Of a stretch of DNA of 64,000 nt, positions 1 through 9,355 are shown in pieces (position 1 is the stretch's first letter; each line of letters begins with the position of its first letter). The notes beneath the pieces were generated by a model. The model saw nothing but the letters and a program-made list of their open reading frames with translations. It ran no database searches and was not told the origin of the DNA. The stretch is taken from NCBI RefSeq assembly GCF_000577895.1, contig NZ_HG917868.1:2046001-2110000 (forward strand), read 5' to 3'. A program made the translations under genes and the position numbers. The DNA comes from Clostridium bornimense. GTDB lineage: Bacteria; Bacillota; Clostridia; Clostridiales; Clostridiaceae.

Positions 1-683
1 ACATTTATGTATAGATTAAATTGTATTCTCCCTAAATATGTAGTTAAGTATCTCTTATGTCTTGTAACATAAACCTTATAGGCCACTGATCTCATTATCT
101 TAGAACATCGTATTTCTATATCTTTATCAAATTTTCTCATAGCTATATTTTTGCATTGATTTTCTATTAACTGAAGAGCTTCTACAATACTATTGCCTAA
201 AATCTCTTTTTCATCTTTTTTCTTTATAGTAGAACCAATTCCTACTAATAATACACCAAATATTACTGCAGCTATTCGCAAAGGTAATTGTTCTAATGAT
301 ACTGATGCATATTGAGTAAAAACATATAACATTATAAACGGCTTATAAAAAGTTAAATCATAAGGTGATACAATAGTATACATTATTATAAAGATTGATA
401 TAAAATTAATTGGAACAGATATATAAATATTAGTTGATGACAAAAATGATGCAAGTACAATAAGTATATCAATTATCATTATCTTAATAATTTTACTTAC
501 AGTTTTCACTTGTAAATTTTGTCTTCCCATTACTGTTGAAGTTAATGCTATGGGAAATGCTATCATTATATTTTTCACTCCAAAAAATATTCCACATCCT
601 AATAATGTAATAACTGCTATAGTACCATTTTTAACCATAGAATATACATTTATATTTGATTTCTTTATTATGTTATGACTCAT
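1..683 (-). CDS. FUSC-family-like membrane protein, truncated by the window edge
   Basis: An open frame starts at the ATG on the minus strand (681-683), preceded by GTGAGGA, and runs without a stop to the window edge, so about 227 N-terminal residues are visible. It begins MSHNIIKKSN and has about four to five hydrophobic helices (roughly residues 20-140), including the segment LGCGIFFGVKNIMIAFP. A charged stretch around KKKDEKEILG then leads into a soluble region. This topology resembles the N-terminal half of the FUSC / aromatic-acid exporter group, which carry a cytoplasmic domain after a membrane bundle. Family assignment is by inspection only. The gene stands alone, with a repeat-rich intergenic region upstream of it. 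Confidence 0.6.
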   Translation of the reverse strand, partial: MSHNIIKKSNINVYSMVKNGTIAVITLLGCGIFFGVKNIMIAFPIALTSTVMGRQNLQVKTVSKIIKIMIIDILIVLASFLSSTNIYISVPINFISIFIIMYTIVSPYDLTFYKPFIMLYVFTQYASVSLEQLPLRIAAVIFGVLLVGIGSTIKKKDEKEILGNSIVEALQLIENQCKNIAMRKFDKDIEIRCSKIMRSVAYKVYVTRHKRYLTTYLGRIQFNLYIN

Positions 684-783
684 ATTAATCCTCACTATGA
701 CTTTTTTATTAATATTGTCTGTAAGAGATTATATATATATTCATAATATAATTAAGCTATTAAATAATAAATTTATGTTTATA

Positions 784-1140
784 GGTCACAAGTATGATGG
801 CACAAGGCACAAGTATGGATGAAATTCTTGCAGAATTTCTGAGATCATAAGTATTATGTCATTAGTTTGTTATTTTATAATTAGTCTGGAAATCATAACA
901 TAGTCTTACAGGGATCTAATAGAAGTTGCACTTTCATATAGCTTGAAGTATATATGCTTTGTATAACGAAGTATAATTAAAGTTCATATTAGCATCTGTT
1001 CTAATTAAGTAGTGGTGAAAGCTGTAATCCATATGAAAATTTTAATTTTCATTGCGTACCTAGCACATTCTGGCTGTCCGCATGACTTATAATAATTTTT
1101 CCAAAGGGAAAAATTAACCTTCACTATCTATCATTCTTAC
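784..1140 (-). repeat. Composite interspersed repeat, copy A1 (reverse orientation)
   Basis: Read on the minus strand this stretch contains, in order: an inverted-repeat hairpin (1094-1115, arms AATTTTTCC / GGGAAAAATT), a block with CACCACTACTTAATTAGAAC, a block with TATGAAAGTGCAACTT followed by CCCTGTAAG, a hairpin GAAATTCTGCAAGAATTTC, and an end with TGTGCC-type units. The same blocks in the same order recur near 9.0-9.4 kb and 20.8-21.1 kb. No coding capacity is seen. With copy A2 and a terminator it fills the gene-free interval between the FUSC-like gene and cstA. Confidence 0.75.
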
Positions 1141-1157
1141 TTCTTCACTTTTACTCT

Positions 1158-1201
1158 AAAAAAGGAACTGAAACACAATATTTATTGTGAAACAGCTCCT
1201 T
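1158..1201 (-). terminator. Rho-independent terminator of cstA
   Basis: On the minus strand, arms GGAGCTGTTTCACAATA and TATTGTGTTTCAGTTCC pair with an internal mismatch and are followed by a T run. It lies about 195 nt downstream of the cstA stop, with a repeat fragment between them. Confidence 0.75.
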
Positions 1202-1255
1202 GGTTTACAAATTATAATATAATTTTTGTATCTATAGTAAATATGAAAACACTTT

Positions 1256-1346
1256 GCCATCCGCAGGATTATAATAAAATTCCTCCTAAAGAGGAATTTT
1301 CACCTCACTTGTGCCCTGTGCCTTCTAACCTGTGCCCTGACATACA
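1256..1346 (+). repeat. Composite interspersed repeat, partial copy A2
   Basis: A fragment of the repeat family: CCGCAGGATTATAAT, then a perfect hairpin AAAATTCCTC-CTAAA-GAGGAATTTT (1276-1300), then tandem TGTGCCCTGTGCC units. It lies between the cstA stop codon and the cstA terminator, so it would be part of the cstA 3' UTR. A 60-codon frame crossing it is not a believable gene. Confidence 0.7.
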
Positions 1347-1395
1347 AATTTTCATTTGCTATTGCGATAGCCTCTTACTTCTATACTATATTTTA

Positions 1396-3072
1396 TTATG
1401 CATTCTTTACTTCTTTTTTAAATAATTTTTTTCCACAAGATATTGCTACCATAAGACCTAATGCCATTAGTAATATAGCAAATATTAATTGTAGACCATC
1501 TGTTAAAAATGCAAAGTTTCCTAATACAAATATCTTATTAAATATATTTATAATAGCTCGTACTAATGCAGTAAATGTAACAACTAACATTATTCCCATT
1601 GGACCCCATAACATAAATCCAGAACGTCCAGTTGTCTTAAGGAATACTGCTAATGCGATTAATACTAATGCTGATAATAATTGATTTGCTGATCCAAATA
1701 ATGGCCAAACATTATTATAGCCTCCAAGTGAAAGGATTAATCCTACTGCAAGAGTGATTATTGTGGCAAAATATTTATTTGTCATAAGCTTTTTAAATGG
1801 TGTCATTGTACTTGGATCACTTGATTCATCCATAAAAAATTCTTGAAATGACATACGTCCTATACGAGCAACAGAATCTAGTGAAGTTAATGCTAATGCT
1901 GAAACACACATTGTCATAACACAAGTAGCAACATAACTTGGTATTCCCAATTTTCCAAGGAATCCAGCTATAGCTGATGCAAAAAGAGCAAATGGTGTTC
2001 CATCTGGTGCTTTTCCTCCTACTGCAAGAGATCCAACAGCTACAAGAGCAATAACTGCTAATAATGATTCAATAAGCATTGATCCAAAACCAATACCTAA
2101 CATATCTTTTTCATTTTTTACTTGCTTTGATGATGTTTCTGATGATACTAAACTGTGGAATCCTGAAACTGCACCACAAGCGATAGTTACAAATAATGTA
2201 GGGAATAATAAATTTCCATTAACATTAAAACCATTAAATGCATTTAAGTTCATAGATGGATTTGCCACTATTACACCTAATACTGCCCCTACTATCATTG
2301 CTATAAGTAAAAATGTACTTAAATAATCTCTTGGTTGCATTAATAGCCACATTGGTGTTATAGAAGCAAGAAAAAGATATATAAATACCACTACTGTCCA
2401 AACTGATTTACTAAAATATAATGGACATAAAATACCAACAGCTAACATTGCTATTAATAGCACAACGCCAATAACAGCTTGAAGTTTTTGACTTGGTTTT
2501 TTATATTTAATAAACAATCCAAAAACAACTGCAACTACAATAAATAACATTGATATTGATGCTGCAGCAGCATTTGGTGCAACTTTATTTCCATCAGCAT
2601 CGAATCCGTTAAATGTATTAGCAACTATATCTGCAAAAGCTGCAATTACTAATAGTGAAAATATCCAAGCAAAAAGTAAAAATAATTTTTTACCTGTTTT
2701 CCCTATATACTGTTCTATTATACACCCTATTGACTTTCCTTCATTTTTTACAGATGCATAAAGCGCTCCAAAGTCATGTACAGCTCCAAAGAAAATCCCA
2801 CCTATAAGTATCCATAGTAATACTGGAACCCATCCAAACATAGCAGCTATAATAGGACCTGTCACTGGTCCAGCTCCAGCTATAGATGAAAATTGGTGTG
2901 AAAAAACTACTGCCTTAGGTGTTGGTATGTAATCTTCTCCATCCTCTTTTTCATAAGCAGGTGTCTTCGCATTAGGATCTATTCCCCATTTATTTGCAAG
3001 CCATCTACCATAAACAAGATAAGCTCCACCTAAAATTAAGATAGAGATTCCAATAATAATTAATCCGTTCAT
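1396..3072 (-). CDS. cstA: Carbon starvation CstA-family transporter
   Basis: A 558-residue polytopic membrane protein with roughly 15 or more hydrophobic segments. The conserved N-terminal stretch (KAVVFSHQFSSIAGAGPVTG, about residues 53-72), GGIFFGAVHDFGALYASV and SSKQ-type central motifs are diagnostic of the CstA/BtsT family. Characterised members take up pyruvate or peptides during nutrient limitation; substrate here is inferred, and pyruvate is a reasonable guess. It is a single-gene unit with its own promoter (TTGACA-17-TATTAC) and a distant terminator near 1.2 kb. The start codon follows a weak GGGGG ribosome binding site. Length is in the range of the shorter Gram-positive CstA proteins. 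Confidence 0.9.
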   Translation of the reverse strand: MNGLIIIGISILILGGAYLVYGRWLANKWGIDPNAKTPAYEKEDGEDYIPTPKAVVFSHQFSSIAGAGPVTGPIIAAMFGWVPVLLWILIGGIFFGAVHDFGALYASVKNEGKSIGCIIEQYIGKTGKKLFLLFAWIFSLLVIAAFADIVANTFNGFDADGNKVAPNAAAASISMLFIVVAVVFGLFIKYKKPSQKLQAVIGVVLLIAMLAVGILCPLYFSKSVWTVVVFIYLFLASITPMWLLMQPRDYLSTFLLIAMIVGAVLGVIVANPSMNLNAFNGFNVNGNLLFPTLFVTIACGAVSGFHSLVSSETSSKQVKNEKDMLGIGFGSMLIESLLAVIALVAVGSLAVGGKAPDGTPFALFASAIAGFLGKLGIPSYVATCVMTMCVSALALTSLDSVARIGRMSFQEFFMDESSDPSTMTPFKKLMTNKYFATIITLAVGLILSLGGYNNVWPLFGSANQLLSALVLIALAVFLKTTGRSGFMLWGPMGIMLVVTFTALVRAIINIFNKIFVLGNFAFLTDGLQLIFAILLMALGLMVAISCGKKLFKKEVKNA

Positions 3073-3154
3073 TGTAAAGCCCCCAATTCTATGAAATTTT
3101 ATAAATATAATTACATGAATATAAATTTTTTATGAATTTATATCCTTACTTATA

Positions 3155-3183
3155 GTAATACTCCTATAATTTTTCTTTGTCAA
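3155..3183 (-). promoter_or_regulatory. Candidate sigma-A promoter of cstA
   Basis: On the minus strand TTGACA (3178-3183) is separated by 17 bp from TATTAC (3155-3160). The leader to the cstA ATG is about 75 nt. Confidence 0.55.
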
Positions 3184-3237
3184 TATTGGGATTTTTGTGT
3201 AAACTTTTACTTTTTAAAATTATGTATATATATACAT

Positions 3238-3298
3238 AAATAAGCATCCCTTTTTTCGCTATTTTATTAATAACTACAATGAAGAGGTGCTTATTTTT
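3238..3298 (-). terminator. Probable terminator of the CobW-like gene
   Basis: Minus-strand arms AATAAGCACCTCTT and AAGGGATGCTTATT enclose a loop of about 30 nt, just downstream of the stop codon at 3340. The loop is long, so confidence is moderate. Confidence 0.5.
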
Positions 3299-3339
3299 AA
3301 TACATGATATTAGATTTTAAAATATAATTATATATACCT

Positions 3340-4287
3340 TTACCTAAATAGTAATTCTAACTTGTCTTTATCTATATTCTCTCCAATAATAGCAATTTTA
3401 CCTTTATCTTGTTTTACCGCAGCTTTCAATTGAAATTGTCTAGGTGTATAGTGAAATTCTATCCATCTTCCGCTATCTAGTTCTATAAAACCTTTTCCTC
3501 TTAATATATTGCCACACTCTTTTGTTATACCTATTTTTGTAAATATATTCTCTATTTTATTTATGTTAAAAATCTTCGATGTTTCTTCTCCCCAAGAATC
3601 AAAAATTTTGCTACCTACTCTTACTGCTTTTGCTGCTTTTTTACTTCTAGAAGTTAACTTTACTATTTTTTTCTCCTGTATATTATTTAAATCTTTTTCT
3701 GCAATTCTAAGTATATCTAAACCATCCATTATATCTAATGGTACTTTAACTATACTAGCATTAATATTTATCTTTCTTATTTCCTCAACAGCTTCCTCAA
3801 TTTCATTATCATCACACTTATCTATCCTAGTAAAAATTATAGTCTTAGCATTCATAACTTGATCTATATAAAATTCTTTAAATTCCTCTTTATACATATC
3901 CAGATTAGAAATATCAATAACAGTAAATATATGATTAATTGTTATTGAATCCTTTATTCTAATTTCTTTGCACCCTTTTAATACATCTGAAAGCTTAGCT
4001 ATCCCTGATGGTTCCACAATAATTCTATCTGGATTATATTCATCAATTATATCCTCTATAGAGTCTTTAAAATCACCACTAAGTGAACAACAGATACATC
4101 CTGAATTAATTTCTTTAATATCGATATTTCTATCTTTTAAAATTTCACCATCAATAGATACTTCACCAAATTCATTTTCGATAATAGCAACTTTTTCCCT
4201 TTTAAATGCATCATCTATAATCTTTTTTATTAATGTTGTTTTTCCTGCTCCTAAAAATCCCGATACTATATCTACTTTTACCCCCAT
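3340..4287 (-). CDS. CobW/YjiA-type G3E family GTPase
   Basis: 315 residues. It has a Walker A loop GFLGAGKTT at about residues 10-18, the CxCC motif GCICC at about 64-68 expected of COG0523 metal-binding GTPases, a Walker B/switch region (IIVEPSG) and a guanine-specificity-like TRIDKCD. COG0523 proteins act as metallochaperones or insertases for zinc, cobalt or nitrile hydratase iron/cobalt; which metal applies here cannot be read from sequence. The C-terminal CobW_C-like part ends with a region containing HYTPRQFQLKA. It is monocistronic; a composite repeat lies upstream rather than a clear Zur or cobalamin element. The ATG has an AGGGGG ribosome binding site. Confidence 0.85.
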   Translation of the reverse strand: MGVKVDIVSGFLGAGKTTLIKKIIDDAFKREKVAIIENEFGEVSIDGEILKDRNIDIKEINSGCICCSLSGDFKDSIEDIIDEYNPDRIIVEPSGIAKLSDVLKGCKEIRIKDSITINHIFTVIDISNLDMYKEEFKEFYIDQVMNAKTIIFTRIDKCDDNEIEEAVEEIRKININASIVKVPLDIMDGLDILRIAEKDLNNIQEKKIVKLTSRSKKAAKAVRVGSKIFDSWGEETSKIFNINKIENIFTKIGITKECGNILRGKGFIELDSGRWIEFHYTPRQFQLKAAVKQDKGKIAIIGENIDKDKLELLFR

Positions 4288-4362
4288 AATTTACCCCCTA
4301 TTTTATCTATACTTAAATATTATTGCAATGTATTTGCATTTATTACTATATTTAAAATTACA

Positions 4363-4541
4363 GAAAGAAAGCTCATGGAAGTGTAACTTTCATGAGCTTT
4401 CTATAATGACTTTTATATCAACTGTGATCTAAGTAAAAAACATAGTATAACTTATAACATTCAACTCAACACTTAAAATTTCAGAAATTCTGCAAGAATT
4501 TCATCTATACCTGTGCTTTGTGCCCTCATACTTGTGCCTTG
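4363..4541 (+). repeat. Composite interspersed repeat, copy B (short form)
   Basis: Contains a long hairpin at 4367-4401 (arms GAAAGCTCATGgAAGT / ACTTtCATGAGCTTTC), the block TATATCAAC..ATCTAA..AACATAGT..AACTTATAACATT shared with the 16.1-kb copy, the hairpin GAAATTCTGCAAGAATTTC (4484-4502), and TGTGC(C/T) units to about 4541. It lacks the left-hand blocks of the full element. It lies between the CobW-like gene's start and the stop of the SDR gene. Confidence 0.75.
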
Positions 4542-4551
4542 CTTTTTTACT

Positions 4552-5415
4552 TTATCCATTTATAATTTCTCCGCCATTTATATGAATTGTTTGACCTGTT
4601 ATATAAGATGCAGCCTCTGATGCTAAAAATACATATGCCCCGGCACATTCTACTGGTTGCCCAGCTCTTCCCATAGGTGTATCTGACCCATGACTAGCAA
4701 CTTTTTGTTCATCAAAACTAGCAGGAATAAGTGGTGTCCATATTGGACCTGGTGCAACTGCATTAACTCTTATTCCTGTTTTACCTTTAGCTAATGCTAG
4801 TGATAAACTCCTTGTAAATGCAACTATAGCACCTTTAGTCATGGAATAATCTATTAGTAAATCATTTCCTTTGAACGCTACCACTGATGTTGTATTTATT
4901 ATTGATGCCCCAGCTTTCAAATACTTCATAGCAGCCCTTGTAATATAAAAACTTCCATATACGTTAGTTTTAAAGGTTTTATCAAATTGTTCATCTGATA
5001 TTGCTTTAATATCCATACATTGATATTGCACTGCAGCATTATTTACTAAAATATCTATCTTTCCATATTCCTTAATTGTATTTTCTATGACAGTATTACA
5101 AAAGTTAACATCAGAAATATCTCCAACCATCAATGTACATTTTCTTCCTATTCCATCTACTAGATTTTTAGTCTCTTCCGCATCACTATCTTCATTAAAA
5201 TATACAATAACTATATCAGCACCTTGCTTAGCATATGCTATTGCAACAGCTCTACCTATTCCGCTATCTCCACCAGTAATAATTGCAACCTTATCTTTCA
5301 ATACGTTTCCTAATTCCATATAATTCTCATCATATATAGGTTTAGGATTCATATTTTTTTCAATTCCAGGCTGTACATTTTGATGTTGTGGTGGAAATGA
5401 TTTAGGAAATTCCAT
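4552..5415 (-). CDS. SDR-family oxidoreductase (YdaD/YhdF-like)
   Basis: 287 residues. Classical short-chain dehydrogenase features: TGGDSGIG cofactor motif at about residues 47-54, NNAA at about 125-128, an active-site Ser in the NTTSVV stretch, YSMTK (YxxxK) at about 190-194, and the PG..(T)P loop. The N-terminal extension with FPPQHQ..QPG matches the general-stress SDR subgroup (B. subtilis GsiB-regulon-type proteins such as YdaD/YhdF), usually NADP-dependent with poorly defined substrates. A strong AAGGAGG site precedes the ATG. A terminator is not obvious; a composite repeat begins right after the stop. Confidence 0.85.
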   Translation of the reverse strand: MEFPKSFPPQHQNVQPGIEKNMNPKPIYDENYMELGNVLKDKVAIITGGDSGIGRAVAIAYAKQGADIVIVYFNEDSDAEETKNLVDGIGRKCTLMVGDISDVNFCNTVIENTIKEYGKIDILVNNAAVQYQCMDIKAISDEQFDKTFKTNVYGSFYITRAAMKYLKAGASIINTTSVVAFKGNDLLIDYSMTKGAIVAFTRSLSLALAKGKTGIRVNAVAPGPIWTPLIPASFDEQKVASHGSDTPMGRAGQPVECAGAYVFLASEAASYITGQTIHINGGEIING

Positions 5416-5523
5416 CTTCTCTCCTCCTTAGTAACTTCTAATCCATTTTAGTATTTACTAAAGAAAAGATTTTATCCCATATATATTTTATATAGATATA
5501 AATACTTTAAATTAGAGTCTCTA

Positions 5524-6060
5524 CTAGCTACATAATCTTTCTTCAAAATATACCTTTTCGCTTACGTCATCTAATTTTAAAGTTTCATCTAAAATCCACC
5601 CTTCACTACCACGAATAAATTTCCAATACTCTTTAAATACACCTTTATCTAAAGTTTCTTTTATAGCAGATTTACTTTCTGCATCTAATTGATAGCTTTT
5701 TCTTGTTCCTTTTACATACATCCAGATATAATCGTTATTATCAGTTTCCCCAATAATAACTTCTATTGGTTTAACATTTACTAATATAATATCTTCTGCA
5801 ATATTAATCCTATTTCTTGTTCTTAGTTCATTAATCTTTTTACTATACATACTATATAATTTTTCAGACATATAATTTTTGGCTCTAGAAATTTCATTTT
5901 TCATCCATGATTCTTGTATTATATAAAAACAAATTGCTACTCTTTCTCTCAAAGTTTTATATTCTAATGTATTATCATACATTGAAATCGTCTTTAGCAA
6001 TTCTTTATTCTTTTTAGATTTTTGTATTATATTATAGCTACGTATTATATTCTTCTTCAT
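5524..6060 (-). CDS. Tim44-like domain protein
   Basis: About 178 residues from the chosen ATG at 6060. The segment ISRAKNYMSEKLYSMY..KINELRTRNRIN followed by DI.LV.V.P.EV resembles the Tim44-like (NTF2-fold) domain found in bacterial membrane-associated proteins, and a conserved-looking tryptophan-rich end (EYWKFIRGSEGWILDE) fits that fold. The frame is open to 6111, but that upstream part overlaps a hairpin that reads as the terminator of the MFS gene, and it has no ribosome binding site. GGAAAGG at 6072-6078 suits the ATG at 6060 (11-nt spacing) better than the ATG at 6069. Function unknown. Confidence 0.6.
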   Translation of the reverse strand: MKKNIIRSYNIIQKSKKNKELLKTISMYDNTLEYKTLRERVAICFYIIQESWMKNEISRAKNYMSEKLYSMYSKKINELRTRNRINIAEDIILVNVKPIEVIIGETDNNDYIWMYVKGTRKSYQLDAESKSAIKETLDKGVFKEYWKFIRGSEGWILDETLKLDDVSEKVYFEERLCS

Positions 6061-6102
6061 CTTCCCCATAACCTTTCCAGATATGATATATTTAATTATA
6101 AT

Positions 6103-6137
6103 AAAGACCATACTTACACTATTAGTATGATCTTTTT
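6103..6137 (-). terminator. Terminator hairpin downstream of the MFS gene
   Basis: Arms AAAGaCCATAC and GTATGaTCTTT with T runs on both sides. It lies about 70-100 nt past the MFS stop and argues that the next gene starts downstream of it. Confidence 0.5.
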
Positions 6138-6205
6138 ATAAGGTATTATACCATAAATTGTATTATCATGTCACAAATTGCGAATATGCATTTATTGTAG
6201 AAAAA

Positions 6206-7375
6206 CTAATTTAACTCTAAAATACTACTTCTAAATTGTAAAATCACAAAAGATATCATGGTTACTATTGAAACTGTTAAGAATGGCAACTTATTACCAA
6301 AATCAAAAATGAATCCTGAGTATAGAGATCCTATTATCATTCCTATAGCCCTTGATGAATTTTGAATACCTGCTACTTCTCCATTATTATGTACTGATAA
6401 TTTAGAAATTATATTTTGTTGTAATGGGACATATATACTTGCTGAAGAAACAAAAGCAATTATAAATATGAAAAATATAATACTAGATGTAGATATTGAT
6501 GCTATAGCCATAGATACAGAGAGTAATAATGTCATTATCTTTAATCCTTTTATTTCTCCCAATTTTCTCCCAACTATTGGTGTTAGCAATAGATTTGTTA
6601 AAAAGGCTACTACTCCTGCAGAAGCTAAAAATACTCCATTCATAGTAGGTGGCAAATTTAAAACATCTTCAATATAATAAGTAATTGTTGAGTTATAACT
6701 AGTACTTGCAAAATAGAATATAACTACCTGACTCATTATAAATAAAATCTTTTTATCTAAAATATTACTCAATTTATTATTTTTCTTTATATCTTTGCTT
6801 TTTGCAATTTTATTTAATTTTTTCTTATCTACAGTTTCTTCTAGGAAAAAGAACATTAAAACACTTACTATTATAGATAATATGAATTGAGTTAAAAACG
6901 TAATTTTATAATTACTATTTCCGATTATTCCGCCTAGTAAAGACCCTATTGCCGACCCAATAGTAGAGGCAGCTCCGTAATACATCATACCATTAAGTCT
7001 TTTTTCCTTATCTGTTATGTCTGCTATATAAGCTAAAATTACAGTTAAAAAGCTTACAACAAAAGCCCCACTCAAAAATCTATATATCACTATTATTATA
7101 GGATTTTCACTATATCCAAACCCTAATTGACTTACTCCATATCCTAATATCCCTATTATTAAAAACTTTCTTCTTCCCATTTTGTCAGATAGCTTTCCCC
7201 ATATAGGTGAACATAAAAAATTACCTATAGACATAGCTGCAAAAAATATTCCGAACATATAGGATGGCAATTTTAATGTTTTAATTACCATCGGCGTTAC
7301 TGGATGTGCCATGTTACAAACCATCGTAGTTATTATTGTTAAAACTACTACAGTTTTCATTGATTTTTTTCTCAT
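6206..7375 (-). CDS. MFS drug-efflux-type transporter
   Basis: 389 residues, about 12 transmembrane helices. MFS motif A, GKLSDKMGRRKF, lies in the loop between helices 2 and 3 (about residues 60-71), with a degenerate motif C-like Gly-rich helix 5 (GAASTIGSAIGSLLGG). This is the TetA / multidrug proton-antiporter layout. Substrate is unknown. The ATG is preceded by AGAGGAG. It is a single gene with a hairpin terminator downstream; no regulator is adjacent. Confidence 0.85.
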   Translation of the reverse strand: MRKKSMKTVVVLTIITTMVCNMAHPVTPMVIKTLKLPSYMFGIFFAAMSIGNFLCSPIWGKLSDKMGRRKFLIIGILGYGVSQLGFGYSENPIIIVIYRFLSGAFVVSFLTVILAYIADITDKEKRLNGMMYYGAASTIGSAIGSLLGGIIGNSNYKITFLTQFILSIIVSVLMFFFLEETVDKKKLNKIAKSKDIKKNNKLSNILDKKILFIMSQVVIFYFASTSYNSTITYYIEDVLNLPPTMNGVFLASAGVVAFLTNLLLTPIVGRKLGEIKGLKIMTLLLSVSMAIASISTSSIIFFIFIIAFVSSASIYVPLQQNIISKLSVHNNGEVAGIQNSSRAIGMIIGSLYSGFIFDFGNKLPFLTVSIVTMISFVILQFRSSILELN

Positions 7376-7427
7376 TTTTTTCTCCTCTTTTGTAAATGTA
7401 AACTATATTTTTATTATCCCCATATTT

Positions 7428-7470
7428 AAAAAGGTTATTGCACTTGTTATTTTAATGCAATAACCTTTAA
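7428..7470 (-). terminator. Rho-independent terminator of the 7.5-8.05 kb gene
   Basis: Perfect arms AAAGGTTATTGCA / TGCAATAACCTTT with T run on the minus strand, immediately after the stop at 7482. Confidence 0.8.
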
Positions 7471-7481
7471 AAATACTGAAA

Positions 7482-8054
7482 TTACTTTAAAAGTTCTAAA
7501 ATATATTTTTTATATTCTTCAAAAGATCCATTCTCTATAGAAGCACCTTTATTAATTTTATTTGTACTAAAGTTATATCCTGCCTCACCGTAATTAAATT
7601 TAGCTGATGATACAATAAAAGAGGTTTCCTCTGCTCTATATGTAGCATTTTTTTCTATAATAACTTTACATAGTTCTAATAATTCGCTATAATTTAACAT
7701 TTCATTGTTTGCAGTCATAGATACTACAAATTTAAAAAATTGATATCCCCCTATAAGCGGTGTCATTGTACCATTATTCATATAAAATAATTTACCAGTA
7801 GCGTGAAAATACTTCATCACTCCAAAAGATAATGTTTTATGATCACTATTGATTTCTAACATATCATTTTTTATCTTTGACATTGCATCTTCTATATCTG
7901 ACCATGATGTAACTTCTCTTTTGGAATTATTTTCTATGATTTGTTTAAAACTAAAAAATGATTTTTCTATATCTTTATCCTTACTAACAATACTATCGTT
8001 TATAGAAACTATAAACTCACCATTTTCATATATCAAAGCTACTTTGCTATTCAT
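7482..8054 (-). CDS. Hypothetical protein, soluble, 190 aa
   Basis: I do not recognise this family. It is a 190-residue acidic soluble protein with no signal peptide or membrane segment. It has an N-terminal strand-rich part (KVALIYENGEFIVSIND), a central helical part and an aromatic/Gly stretch (KYFHATGKLFYMNNGT). A good GGAGAG ribosome binding site precedes the ATG and a strong terminator follows the stop, so it is a real monocistronic gene. It is divergent from the exonuclease gene. Confidence 0.65.
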   Translation of the reverse strand: MNSKVALIYENGEFIVSINDSIVSKDKDIEKSFFSFKQIIENNSKREVTSWSDIEDAMSKIKNDMLEINSDHKTLSFGVMKYFHATGKLFYMNNGTMTPLIGGYQFFKFVVSMTANNEMLNYSELLELCKVIIEKNATYRAEETSFIVSSAKFNYGEAGYNFSTNKINKGASIENGSFEEYKKYILELLK

Positions 8055-8252
8055 ACTTCTCTCCTTCTATAACTATATAATAAAAATTATTATATCATAA
8101 TAATTATGACATAATCTACGGAGATTCTCTCCTTTACCATTAATTAAAATAAAAATTCTTATTATCCTAATAATATTAATGATATAATAATATCTATATA
8201 TTGCATAAAAAATATTCATTATATGCAAATAAGATTTTGGAGATTTCAAAAA

Positions 8253-8846
8253 ATGAACTATATAATATATGATTTAGAATTCAATCAAAGATATCCAAAA
8301 GAAATGGAGCCTATAAGTAATAATATAAATACATATCCTTTTGAGATAATACAAATTGGTGCTATAAAGTTAAATGAAAGCCTTGAAATAATTGATACAT
8401 TTAATTCACTTATAAAACCTACCATGTATCCTATAATTCACCCTTTTATTGAAGAACTCACTAATATAACTAACTCAAAAGTTTCATCTTGCAAATTATT
8501 TAAAGAAGTATATAATGACTTCTTAAACTTTATCGGCACTGATGACAATGTATTTTGTGTCTGGGGAACAACAGACCTTAAAGAACTATTTAAAACATTA
8601 GAGTTCTATGATATTCCTTATAATTTAGGTCCTGAAAAATATATAGATATACAAAGTTATGCTTCTAGATATTTTAATATTCCTTCTGGATCTAAAATAG
8701 GATTAAAAAATGCTACTGCTCTATTAAATATAGAGAATCCTTTAGAATTTCACGATGCATTTAACGATGCTTATTATACTGCTAAGATATTTATGAAGAT
8801 ATATAATAATGATATTAGGCCTGCATATTATACTTATAAAAAATAA
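8253..8846 (+). CDS. DEDDh 3'-5' exonuclease (KapD/DnaQ-like)
   Basis: 197 residues from ATG 8253. Exo I motif YDLEFNQ with Asp and Glu at residues 7 and 9; IIQIGAI follows as in DnaQ-fold nucleases; an aspartate in the W.T.D stretch fits Exo II; the HDAFNDAYYTAKIF segment supplies the His and Asp of Exo III. This is the stand-alone exonuclease type annotated as sporulation inhibitor KapD-like or ERI-1-like. An upstream in-frame ATG at 8223 is less likely because TTGGAG at about 8236-8241 serves the 8253 start. A strong hairpin terminator overlaps the stop codon. Confidence 0.85.
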   Translation: MNYIIYDLEFNQRYPKEMEPISNNINTYPFEIIQIGAIKLNESLEIIDTFNSLIKPTMYPIIHPFIEELTNITNSKVSSCKLFKEVYNDFLNFIGTDDNVFCVWGTTDLKELFKTLEFYDIPYNLGPEKYIDIQSYASRYFNIPSGSKIGLKNATALLNIENPLEFHDAFNDAYYTAKIFMKIYNNDIRPAYYTYKK

Positions 8847-8888
8847 CCTAGAAAAACAATTGTTTTGTTTCTCTAGGTTACTTTTTTA
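8844..8888 (+). terminator. Rho-independent terminator of the exonuclease gene
   Basis: Arms TAACCTAGA..AAACAA and TTGTTT..TCTAGGTTA followed by CTTTTTT; the left arm starts in the stop codon. Confidence 0.85.
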
Positions 8889-8956
8889 TTTTCAAATATT
8901 TCTTTTAGAAATTTACGATTCTCAATTCACACTGAATAATTAGAATTCCTTGACTA

Positions 8957-9355
8957 TGGCACAGGTTAAAAGGCACAGGGCACAAGTAAGGTATGCTAGT
9001 GAATGATAAGAGTGAATGGTGAACGTTTAAGGTTAATTTTCCCACAAAGGGAAAATATTGTAATCCTGCAGACAGCCAATGTGATTGGAGGTAAGCAATA
9101 AAAATCAACATTTTCATATAGCTTACGTATTTATGGATTAAATATAATATATAAATAGTAATTAATTATGTATTGATTATTAAGCTACATGAAAGTGCAA
9201 CCTTCATTAGCCTCCTGTAATGACTTCCATATCAAATGCAACTAACTTAAGAAAACTCACTTACTCTATACTCCAAACTTAAGCACTTTCAATCCAAGAA
9301 ATTCCGCAGGAATTTCCACCATCACTGTGCCTTGTGCCCTCATACTTGTGCCCTG
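8957..9355 (+). repeat. Composite interspersed repeat, copy C (full length)
   Basis: About 399 bp. Left end GGCACAGG..GGCACAGGGCACAAGTA and right end CATACTTGTGCCCTG form inverted ends. Between them: hairpin AATTTTCCC-ACAAA-GGGAAAATATT (9034-9059), CCTGCAGACAGCC, the block CTACATGAAAGTGCAACCTTCATTAG (interrupted here only for citation), CCTCCTGTAATGAC, and the perfect hairpin GAAATTCC-GC-AGGAATTTC (about 9299-9318). Left-hand sequence also contains imprecise GTGAATGATAAGAGTGAATGGTGAA direct repeats. No gene; together with the terminators it accounts for the whole interval between the exonuclease and oleate hydratase. Confidence 0.8.

Noticed and set aside
1243-1425. 60-codon frame on the + strand near cstA
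   Set aside because: It consists of repeat copy A2 and the antisense 3' end of cstA, with no ribosome binding site.
8905-9117. 70-codon frame on the minus strand at 8.9-9.1 kb
   Set aside because: It lies wholly inside composite repeat copy C; the translated sequence shows TGTGCC-repeat artefacts and no conserved features.
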